A stretch of 64,000 bases of DNA from Methylobacterium isbiliense (GTDB lineage Bacteria; Pseudomonadota; Alphaproteobacteria; Rhizobiales; Beijerinckiaceae): contig NZ_BPQQ01000011.1 of NCBI RefSeq assembly GCF_022179325.1, positions 1 to 64,000 of the forward strand. Reading direction: 5' to 3'. Shown here one piece after another: positions 57,263-64,000 of the stretch. Within the stretch, counting starts at the first letter, position 1. Every line of letters begins with the position of its first letter. The translations under genes were made by a program, and so were the position numbers. The notes below the pieces were generated by a model. The model ran no database searches, had not been told where the DNA came from, and worked only from the letters and a program-made list of their open reading frames with translations.

Positions 57263-58606
57263 ATGGCGATCGATCAGGCTCAAGGCCCGCCTCCCTCCTC
57301 CACGCCGCTCGAGCGCGATGCCCGCTTGGTCTCGACCGACCACAAGGTCGCCCCGAGCGAGATCGCCATCGGCGTCGTCATCGGGCGCGCCGCGGAGTAT
57401 TTCGACTTCTTCGTGTTCGGCATCGCCTCGGTGGTCGTCTTTCCCAAGGTGTTCTTCCCGTTCGCCGAGCCTGTGACGGCGACGCTCTACTCCTTCGCCA
57501 TGTTCTCGCTGGCCTTCATCGCCCGGCCGGTCGGCTCCGTCATCTTCACGGCGGTCGACCGCCGGCACGGCCGCGGCGTCAAGCTGACCATCGCGCTGTT
57601 CCTGCTCGGCTTCTCCACCATGGCGATCTCGTTCCTGCCGAGCTACGCGCAGATCGGCGCGTGGTCGCTGTACCTCCTCGGCATCCTGCGCTTCGGGCAG
57701 GGCCTCGCCCTCGGCGGGGCCTGGGACGGGCTCGCCTCGCTCCTCGCGCTCAACGCGCCGATCGAGCGACGCGGCTTCTACGCCGCCATTCCGCAGCTCG
57801 GCGCGCCGCTCGGCTTCATGGTCGCCAGCGTGCTGTTCGCCTTCTTCATGCTCAACCTCACGGAGGCGGATTTCCTCGACTGGGGCTGGCGCTATCCCTT
57901 CTTCTGCGCCTTCGCCATCAACGTCGTGGCCCTGTTCTCGCGGCTGCGGCTCGTCGCGACGGACGAGTTCGCGCGCCTCCTCGAACGGCGCCGGCTCGAA
58001 CCCTCGCCCATCCTCCCGCTGATCCGCAACCACGCGGCGGACCTCCTCGTCGGCGCGCTGATCCCGCTGGCGAGCTTCGCGCTGTTCCATCTTGTGACGG
58101 TGTTTCCGGTCAGCTGGATCACGCTGTTCACCCACCGCTCGGCGGGCGAGTTCCTGATGGTGCAATGCTCGGCCGCCTTCATCTGCGCGGTCGCGATCGT
58201 GGCCTCGGGCCTGATCGCCGACCAGATCGGCCGCCGCATGCTGCTGCTGATCTCGGCGGGCCTGATCGCCGTCTTCGCCATCGGCAGCACCATCGCGCCG
58301 CTCCTCGTGGAGGAGAACGCGATCGGCCAGACGATCTACGTCAATGCCGGGTTCCTGCTGCTGGGCCTGTCCTACGGGCAATCGTCCGGGGCGGTGACGT
58401 CGCGGCTGGCGCAGCGCTACCGCTACACCGGTGCGGCTCTCACCAACGACCTCGCGTGGCTGCTCGGGGCGGGCTTCGCGCCGCTGATCGTCCTGTTCCT
58501 GTCGGCCCGATACGGGCTCGCCTGCGTCGGCCTGTACCTGCTCTCGGGCGCGGTCACGACGCTGCTCGCGCTCAGCCTCTCGCGGTCCGAGATCCGGCAG
58601 GTCTGA
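57263..58606 (+). CDS. MFS transporter, MHS-type
   Basis: This 447-aa facilitator with 12 spans resembles the metabolite:H+ symporter branch: [20 protein letters not shown], then [20 protein letters not shown] and [20 protein letters not shown]. Similar transporters often sit just before cyoABCD in proteobacteria. The ATG at 57263 is preferred; an in-frame GTG at 57002 would add 87 Arg/Pro-rich residues. cyoA follows after at most 66 bp. Confidence 0.88.
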   Translation: MAIDQAQGPPPSSTPLERDARLVSTDHKVAPSEIAIGVVIGRAAEYFDFFVFGIASVVVFPKVFFPFAEPVTATLYSFAMFSLAFIARPVGSVIFTAVDRRHGRGVKLTIALFLLGFSTMAISFLPSYAQIGAWSLYLLGILRFGQGLALGGAWDGLASLLALNAPIERRGFYAAIPQLGAPLGFMVASVLFAFFMLNLTEADFLDWGWRYPFFCAFAINVVALFSRLRLVATDEFARLLERRRLEPSPILPLIRNHAADLLVGALIPLASFALFHLVTVFPVSWITLFTHRSAGEFLMVQCSAAFICAVAIVASGLIADQIGRRMLLLISAGLIAVFAIGSTIAPLLVEENAIGQTIYVNAGFLLLGLSYGQSSGAVTSRLAQRYRYTGAALTNDLAWLLGAGFAPLIVLFLSARYGLACVGLYLLSGAVTTLLALSLSRSEIRQV

Positions 58607-58672
58607 GCCGTGCGGATGCCGACGCCTCCGCGCCCTCCGAACGCGTCTCGCCCCCGCGCGAGGAACCCTGGA

Positions 58673-59938
58673 GTGACTGCCCTGGCCAATCCCTCCGCCC
58701 CCCCGGCCGCGGCCGGCCGGCCCCGCGGGGTCCTGGCGCGCGCCGTGAGACGCCATCTCTGGCGCGGCGCCGCCCTGGTCGCCTGCGCGGCGCTGCTCGC
58801 CGGCTGCAACCTGACCGTGCTGAACCCCTCGGGGGACGTCGCGGTGCAGCAGCGCAACCTCATCATCGCGTCCACCGCGCTGATGCTGCTCGTCATCGTG
58901 CCGGTGATCGCCCTCACCTTCCTGTTCGCGTGGCGCTACCGGGAATCGAACACGGAGGCGACCTACGATCCCGACTGGCACCACTCGACCCAGCTCGAAG
59001 TGGTGATCTGGACCGTGCCGCTGCTGATCATCATCGCGCTCGGCGCCATGACCTGGATCAGCACGCACACGCTGGACCCCTACCGGCCGCTCGCGCGGCT
59101 CGCGCCCAACAAGCCCGTGCCGGAGGGCACGAAGCCGCTCACCGTCGAGGTCGTCGCGCTCGATTGGAAGTGGCTGTTCATCTATCCCGACCAGGGCGTC
59201 GCCAGCCTCAACGAGATGGCGGCGCCCGCCAACGTGCCGATCGCCTTCAAGATCACCTCCTCGTCGGTGTGGAACACGTTCTTCGTGCCCGCCCTCGCCG
59301 GCATGATCTACGCCATGCCGGGGATGCAGACGAAGCTGCACGCTGTCATGAACGAGGAGGGCACCTTCCGGGGCCGGTCAGCGCATTACAGCGGCACGGG
59401 CTTCTCCCGCATGGAGTTCGACTTCCGCAGCCTCAGCCAGCAGGATTTCGACGCCTGGGTGGAGAAGGCCAAGGCGACGGGCTCGGCCCTCGACCGCGCG
59501 GCCTATCTCCAGCTCGAGAAGCCGAGCGAGGCCGAGCCGGTCCGCTATTTCGGCTCGGTCGAGAAGGGCCTCTACGACGCGGTCCTCGGCCTGTGCGTCG
59601 AGCCCGGCCGGATGTGCGTGGCGGAGATGCACCACATCGACCGGTCGGGCGGCGGGGGCAAGGACAGCGAGGCCAACCGCGACCGGCTCGACTACGACAA
59701 CCGCCGCCTGGAGAGCGGCGAGGAGCCGCCGGGCGCCACCGCGCCGGCGTCGGGCCGCCCGGCGCGGGGCCCGGTCCAGCCCGAGGGCATGCAGCCCCGC
59801 GACCAGGAGCGCGGCCGCGACGTCAAGGAGCCCGGGACCACGCCCGATCCGGGACGGCCCGGCACGCCGCCGGGCGCCGACCAGGGGACCGCGCCGCCCC
59901 AGCTGCAGAACCGGCCCACCGACCGCCACCAGCACTGA
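58673..59938 (+). CDS. cyoA: Cytochrome bo3 quinol oxidase subunit II
   Basis: CyoA is the lipoprotein subunit II of a heme-copper quinol oxidase. A lipobox LLAGC follows a hydrophobic stretch, then two membrane helices ([39 protein letters not shown]) and a cupredoxin-like domain with [20 protein letters not shown]. The CuA ligands are absent, as in quinol oxidases ([12 protein letters not shown]). The last about 90 residues form an unusual Pro/Gly/Gln-rich tail. The GTG at 58673 has an AGGA site 8 nt upstream; a GTG at 58610 is the alternative. Confidence 0.93.
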   Translation: MTALANPSAPPAAAGRPRGVLARAVRRHLWRGAALVACAALLAGCNLTVLNPSGDVAVQQRNLIIASTALMLLVIVPVIALTFLFAWRYRESNTEATYDPDWHHSTQLEVVIWTVPLLIIIALGAMTWISTHTLDPYRPLARLAPNKPVPEGTKPLTVEVVALDWKWLFIYPDQGVASLNEMAAPANVPIAFKITSSSVWNTFFVPALAGMIYAMPGMQTKLHAVMNEEGTFRGRSAHYSGTGFSRMEFDFRSLSQQDFDAWVEKAKATGSALDRAAYLQLEKPSEAEPVRYFGSVEKGLYDAVLGLCVEPGRMCVAEMHHIDRSGGGGKDSEANRDRLDYDNRRLESGEEPPGATAPASGRPARGPVQPEGMQPRDQERGRDVKEPGTTPDPGRPGTPPGADQGTAPPQLQNRPTDRHQH

Positions 59939-59955
59939 TCGGAGCGAGCGTCCGC

Positions 59956-61971
59956 ATGTTCTCGAACCTCGATCTGCAGCAAATCGTGTTCGGGCGCCTG
60001 ACGCTCGAATCGATCCCCTACCACGAGCCCATCCTGCTCTGGACCTTCATCGTGGTGGCCGCCGGCGGCGTTTCGCTCCTCGGCGCCATCACGTGGTTCG
60101 GCCAATGGGGCTATCTCTGGCGGGAATGGTTCACGAGCGTCGATCACAAGAAGATCGGCATCATGTACGTGGTGCTCGCCATCGTGATGCTGCTGCGCGG
60201 CTTCGCCGACGCGGTGATGATGATCACCCAGAAGGCGCTCGCGGTCGGGGTCAACGAGGGCTACCTGCCCCCGCACCATTACGACCAAGTCTTCACCGCC
60301 CACGGCACGATCATGATCTTCTTCATGGCGATGCCGTTCGTGACCGGCATGATGAACTACGTCATGCCGCTGCAGATCGGCGCGCGCGACGTGGCCTTTC
60401 CGTTTCTCAACAACTTCAGCTTCTGGATGACGGCGGGGGGCGCCGCCCTCATCATGCTGTCCCTGTTCGTGGGCGAGTTCGCGCGCACCGGCTGGCTCGC
60501 CTATCCGCCCCTGTCGGGGGCGGCCTACAGTCCCGGGGTCGGCGTCGACTACTACATCTGGGGGCTGCAGGTTGCGGGCGTCGGCACCACCCTGTCCGGC
60601 ATCAACCTGATCACCACGATCGTCAAGATGCGCGCCCCGGGCATGACCATGATGAAGATGCCCGTCTTCTGCTGGACCACGCTCTGCAGCAACGCCATCA
60701 TCGTCACGATCTTCCCGGTCCTGACCGCGACCTTGGCCCTGCTGTCGCTCGACCGTTACGTGGGGACCCACTTCTTCACGAACGATTACGGCGGCAACTC
60801 GATGCTGTACATGAACCTCATCTGGATCTGGGGGCATCCGGAGGTCTACGTCCTGGTGCTGCCGGCCTTCGGCATCTTCTCGGAGGTGGTGTCGACCTTC
60901 TGCGGCAAGCGGCTGTTCGGCTACACCTCCATGGTCTACGCGACGGCGGTGATCGCCTTCGTGTCCTGGCTCGTCTGGCTGCACCACTTCTTCACGATGG
61001 GCTCGGGGGCCAGCGTCAACGCCTTCTTCGGCATCACCACGATGATCATCTCGATCCCGACGGGCGCGAAGGTGTTCAACTGGCTGTTCACCATGTACCG
61101 CGGGCGGATCCGGTTCGAGTCGCCGATGATCTGGGTGATGGGCTTCATCCCGACCTTCGTGCTCGGCGGGCTGACGGGCGTGCTGCTGGCGGTGCCGCCC
61201 GCCGATTTCGTCCTGCACAACAGCCTCTTCCTCGTCGCCCATTTCCACAACGTCATCATCGGCGGCGTGGTGTTCGGGCTGCTCGCGGGCGTCAATTACT
61301 GGTTCCCCAAGGCGTTCGGCTACAAGCTCGATCCGTTCTGGGGCAAGGTGTCGTTCTGGTGCTGGCTCGCCGGCTTCTGGGTCGTGTTCACGCCGATCTA
61401 CGCGCTCGGTCTGATGGGGGTGACGCGCCGGACCCAGCATTTCGACGACGTGGCCGTCCAGCCCTACCTGACGGTCGCGGTGATCGGCGTCTTCATCATC
61501 ATGGCCGGCATCGCCGCCTTCCTGGTCCAGCTCGTCGTCAGCTTCTTCCGCCGCGAGCAGCTGCGCGACCTGACGGGCGACCCCTGGGGCGGGCGCACCC
61601 TCGAATGGTCGACCTCCTCGCCGCCCCCGCCCTACAACTTCGCCTTCACGCCGGTCGTGCACGACCTCGACGCCTGGTGGGACATGAAGCGGCGCGGCTA
61701 CGCCCGCCCCCTGCAGGGCTACAGGCCGATCCACATGCCCCGGAGCACCAGCGCCGGCGTCATCCTGGCGGGCCTGAGCACCGTGCTCGGCTTCGCGATG
61801 ATCTGGTACATCTGGTGGCTGGCCGCTTTGTCCTTCGTCGCCCTGATCGCGGCCGCCATCAGGCACACGTTCGACTACGACCGGGACGACCATATCCCGG
61901 CCGATGAGGTCGCCCGGTTCGAGGAGCTGAGAACGGCGCAACTCGCGAACGGGGTCCGGGCCGATGCATGA
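59956..61971 (+). CDS. cyoB: Cytochrome bo3 quinol oxidase subunit I
   Basis: This 671-aa catalytic subunit has about 15 spans. The heme and CuB ligands are visible: [43 protein letters not shown] and [10 protein letters not shown]. The proton channel residues in the [20 protein letters not shown] segment are present. It reduces O2 to water and pumps protons. ATG at 59956. The stop overlaps cyoC by 8 nt. Confidence 0.97.
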   Translation: MFSNLDLQQIVFGRLTLESIPYHEPILLWTFIVVAAGGVSLLGAITWFGQWGYLWREWFTSVDHKKIGIMYVVLAIVMLLRGFADAVMMITQKALAVGVNEGYLPPHHYDQVFTAHGTIMIFFMAMPFVTGMMNYVMPLQIGARDVAFPFLNNFSFWMTAGGAALIMLSLFVGEFARTGWLAYPPLSGAAYSPGVGVDYYIWGLQVAGVGTTLSGINLITTIVKMRAPGMTMMKMPVFCWTTLCSNAIIVTIFPVLTATLALLSLDRYVGTHFFTNDYGGNSMLYMNLIWIWGHPEVYVLVLPAFGIFSEVVSTFCGKRLFGYTSMVYATAVIAFVSWLVWLHHFFTMGSGASVNAFFGITTMIISIPTGAKVFNWLFTMYRGRIRFESPMIWVMGFIPTFVLGGLTGVLLAVPPADFVLHNSLFLVAHFHNVIIGGVVFGLLAGVNYWFPKAFGYKLDPFWGKVSFWCWLAGFWVVFTPIYALGLMGVTRRTQHFDDVAVQPYLTVAVIGVFIIMAGIAAFLVQLVVSFFRREQLRDLTGDPWGGRTLEWSTSSPPPPYNFAFTPVVHDLDAWWDMKRRGYARPLQGYRPIHMPRSTSAGVILAGLSTVLGFAMIWYIWWLAALSFVALIAAAIRHTFDYDRDDHIPADEVARFEELRTAQLANGVRADA

Positions 61972-62590
61972 GACGACCGCCCCGCCCGGCGCCGCGGCGC
62001 CGGTCTTCTACCAGCAGGAGGAGCACGCCCACGGCGAGAGCGGCACGCTGCTGGGCTTCTGGCTCTACCTCATGAGCGACTGCCTCATCTTCGCGGTGCT
62101 GTTCGCCACCTACGGGGTGCTCGGCCGCAACTACGCGGCGGGTCCCTCGGGCGCCGAGCTGTTCGACCTGCGGCTCGTCGCGCTCAACACCGGCCTCCTG
62201 CTCCTGTCCTCCATCACCTACGGCTTCGCCATGCTGGAGATGGAGAAGAACCGGGTTGACGCGACCCTGCGCTGGCTGGCGATCACGGGTGCGTTCGGGG
62301 CGGCCTTCCTGGCGATCGAACTCTACGAGTTCGCGCACCTGATCCACGAGGGCGCCACGCCGCAGCGCAGCGCCTTCCTGTCGGCCTTCTTCACCCTGGT
62401 CGGAACGCACGGGCTGCACGTCACCTTCGGCATCGTCTGGCTCGTCACGCTGATGGTCCAGGTGCGCCGCTACGGCCTGATCGCCGACAACCAGCGCCGG
62501 CTGATGTGCCTGTCCATGTTCTGGCACTTCCTCGACGTGGTCTGGATCGGGGTGTTCACCTTCGTCTACCTGATGGGGTCCATGCGATGA
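61964..62590 (+). CDS. cyoC: Cytochrome bo3 quinol oxidase subunit III
   Basis: This 208-aa, five-span subunit III has [40 protein letters not shown] and [20 protein letters not shown]. It overlaps cyoB at its start and cyoD at its end (ATGA), so the four genes are translated as a unit. Confidence 0.96.
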   Translation: MHETTAPPGAAAPVFYQQEEHAHGESGTLLGFWLYLMSDCLIFAVLFATYGVLGRNYAAGPSGAELFDLRLVALNTGLLLLSSITYGFAMLEMEKNRVDATLRWLAITGAFGAAFLAIELYEFAHLIHEGATPQRSAFLSAFFTLVGTHGLHVTFGIVWLVTLMVQVRRYGLIADNQRRLMCLSMFWHFLDVVWIGVFTFVYLMGSMR

Positions 62591-63033
62591 GCGCCACGGC
62601 CGAGGCCGGGATCGCCCGGAAAGTCCAGGACGACGGCCACGACGACGGCCACGGCGACGGCCACGGCGACGGGGCCGGACAGGGCGGGCACCACAGCCCG
62701 GGCGCACACGGCAGCGTCCGGAGCTACGTCACCGGCTTCGTCCTGTCGGTCGTCCTCACGGCCATCCCGTTCTGGCTCGTGATGGGCGACGTCCTGGGCG
62801 ATACGCTCAAGACCAGCATCGTCATCATGGCGTTCGCGGCCGTGCAGATCGTGGTCCACATGATCTACTTCCTGCACATGAACACGAAGTCGGAGGGCGG
62901 CTGGACCTTCATGGCCCTGGTCTTCACGCTCACCCTGGTCGTCATCACGCTGGTCGGGTCGATATGGGTGATGTACCACTTGGACCGGAACATGATGCCG
63001 ATGACCCCGCACGAGGCCCTGCACCGCCCCTGA
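62587..63033 (+). CDS. cyoD: Cytochrome bo3 quinol oxidase subunit IV
   Basis: This 148-aa protein has the CyoD membrane core (GFVLSVVLTAIPFWLVMGDV, VHMIYFLHM). An unusual N-terminal block is rich in His, Asp and Gly (DDGHDDGHGDGHGDGAGQGG), about 30 residues longer than the E. coli protein, and might bind metal. It overlaps the cyoC stop. Confidence 0.93.
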   Translation: MSATAEAGIARKVQDDGHDDGHGDGHGDGAGQGGHHSPGAHGSVRSYVTGFVLSVVLTAIPFWLVMGDVLGDTLKTSIVIMAFAAVQIVVHMIYFLHMNTKSEGGWTFMALVFTLTLVVITLVGSIWVMYHLDRNMMPMTPHEALHRP

Positions 63034-63767
63034 CGGGCCGGCGGATCGCCGCCCTCGTCGCCTTCGACCTCGCGGCGATCCTGATTGTGCTCGGTCTGTG
63101 CGGGCTCGCCGCGTGGCAGATGCAGCGCCGGACCTGGAAGCTCGACCTGATTGCCCGCGTCGCGGCGCGGGTCCATGCGAGCCCGGCGCCCGCCCCGGGG
63201 CCGGAGCGCTGGGCCGCGATCTCGGCGGCCGCCGACGAGTACCGCCGCGTCGCCGCCCGCGGCGCCTGGCTGGGCGACCGCTCCACCCTGGTCCAGGCCG
63301 TGACGGATCTGGGGGGCGGCTACTGGGTGATGACGCCGCTGGCGCGCGACGACGGGACGACGATCCTGGTCAACCGCGGCTTCGTGCCGGCGGACAGGCG
63401 CGCGCCCGACCTGTGGCGGCCGCGCGCGGGGCCCGTCGCCGTGACCGGCCTGCTGCGCCTGACGGAGCCCCGCGGCGGCTTTCTGCGCGCGAACGATCCC
63501 GCCGCCGACCGCTGGTTCTCGCGCGATGTCGCGGCGATCGCCGAGGCGCGCGGTCTCTCCGAGGTGGCGCCCTACTTCATCGACGTCGAGCGCGGCGGCG
63601 GCGAGGGCACCCTCCCGGTTCCCGGCCTGACGGTGATCGCCTTCTCCAACAACCACCTCGTCTACGCGATCACCTGGGGGGTCCTGGCGCTGATGGCCGC
63701 GGTGGGGACGGTCTTCGTGAACCTCGACCTGCTGCGCCCCGGCCGCGAGGCCCGCGCGCGCGCCTGA
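62964..63767 (+). CDS. SURF1-family cytochrome oxidase assembly protein
   Basis: This protein of up to 267 aa has two membrane anchors (AALVAFDLAAILIVLGLCGL at the start and TWGVLALMAAVGTVFVNLDL near the end) around a periplasmic domain with GWYVMTPL-like GGYWVMTPLARDDGTTILVN and RGFVP. SURF1 helps heme a/o insertion in terminal oxidases. The start is uncertain: ATG 62964 overlaps cyoD by 70 bp, and nothing better exists before the first span. It closes the cyo operon; no cyoE is present in the window. Confidence 0.88.
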   Translation: MGDVPLGPEHDADDPARGPAPPLTGRRIAALVAFDLAAILIVLGLCGLAAWQMQRRTWKLDLIARVAARVHASPAPAPGPERWAAISAAADEYRRVAARGAWLGDRSTLVQAVTDLGGGYWVMTPLARDDGTTILVNRGFVPADRRAPDLWRPRAGPVAVTGLLRLTEPRGGFLRANDPAADRWFSRDVAAIAEARGLSEVAPYFIDVERGGGEGTLPVPGLTVIAFSNNHLVYAITWGVLALMAAVGTVFVNLDLLRPGREARARA

Positions 63768-63831
63768 TCCGGCCCGCCGCCCATCGGCTGCGCCCGGATG
63801 GCGCGGCAGCACCGACGCGGGGCGAAGCCGG

Positions 63832-64000
63832 ACACGGGTCCCGAACCGATCGGCAGCGACCAGGTCGTGTTCAACACGGTCTCGCTGATCCTGGAGGCGG
63901 CGCTCGCCGGCTTCGGCATCGCGTACCTGCCGCAGGACGGGGTGCAGGCGCACCTGGAGCGCGGCGATCTGGTCGGATGCTCGACCCATGGTGCGAGCCC
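63832..64000 (+). pseudogene. Fragment of a LysR-type effector domain, frameshifted
   Basis: Reading from about 63843 gives VFNTVSLILEAALAGFGIAY, LPQDGVQAHLERGDLV, the familiar C-terminal part of a LysR effector domain. At 63978-63980 a missing base changes the frame; restoring one C would give VRMLDPWCEP, the expected continuation. No N-terminal HTH lies upstream, so this is a remnant cut by the window end. Confidence 0.65.

Noticed and set aside
57661-61971. A 1436-codon frame running into cyoB
   Set aside because: The in-frame stretch before 59956 is a shadow of the MFS and cyoA genes; cyoB starts at 59956.

Overview
The window is very GC-rich (roughly 70% by eye) and densely coded on both strands. 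The gene content points to an alphaproteobacterium of the Rhizobiales (Hyphomicrobiales), most likely Methylobacteriaceae. The signs are a GcrA-type domain protein, a DUF2125 protein, a suf operon behind Irr-type iron boxes, and tandem liv transport genes. The genus is inference: no methanol or serine-cycle marker operon is present.

Layout. 1-2.5 kb: the 5' part of tuf (minus), a tiny GcrA-C-domain protein and a nucleotide-sugar epimerase. 2.6-5.3 kb: a tandem-TetR regulator followed by an acyl-CoA dehydrogenase. 5.3-10.4 kb: a dispersed palindromic repeat, an RluA pseudouridine synthase, ftsY, an RTX-repeat protein, a vapB-vapC deletion fusion, yciB and an endonuclease III-like gene. 10.5-14.6 kb: trpS, a HAD hydrolase, the second copy of the repeat, a PNPOx-like protein and ilvC with its terminator. 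14.7-21.5 kb: a minus-strand cysteine desulfurase-sufB-sufC-sufD-sufS-sufT operon behind two tandem iron-control boxes shared with a divergent alpha/beta hydrolase. 22.2-22.8 kb: a graveyard of Uma2 and VapB remnants. 22.8-28.1 kb: a single 1338-aa Pls/PosA-like peptide synthetase and a LysR regulator. 28.3-34.5 kb: MFS transporter, argJ, SIMPL protein, mutT, DUF427 protein, methyltransferase and comF-like gene. 34.6-36.8 kb: an lrgA-lrgB-hydroxypyruvate isomerase cluster. 37.2-42.9 kb: histidine phosphatase, ppk2, acyltransferase, SDR-BKACE pair, dsbB and a DedA/YqaA-like protein. 43.1-49.3 kb: a six-gene liv operon carrying two near-duplicate substrate-binding protein genes. 49.5-53.9 kb: MFS, chaC, DUF2125, an ORFan and a membrane-anchored degenerate Mrr-like protein. 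54-58.6 kb: small secreted protein, orphan Bug-type binding protein, PanE-like reductase and MHS-type transporter. 58.7-63.8 kb: cyoABCD plus SURF1 (bo3-type quinol oxidase). The right edge holds a frameshifted LysR fragment.

Most of the window is ordinary chromosomal core sequence. The less expected signals are: the Pls/PosA-like synthetase with three hexapeptide-repeat blocks; the LrgAB-hydroxypyruvate isomerase cluster, which suggests a C2/C3 hydroxyacid transport and isomerisation module; a two-copy palindromic repeat whose stems co-vary and which in both cases sits between convergent genes; a Mrr-fold membrane protein that has lost its nuclease residues; a stand-alone GcrA sigma-interacting-type domain; and several precise deletion or fusion scars of toxin-antitoxin genes.
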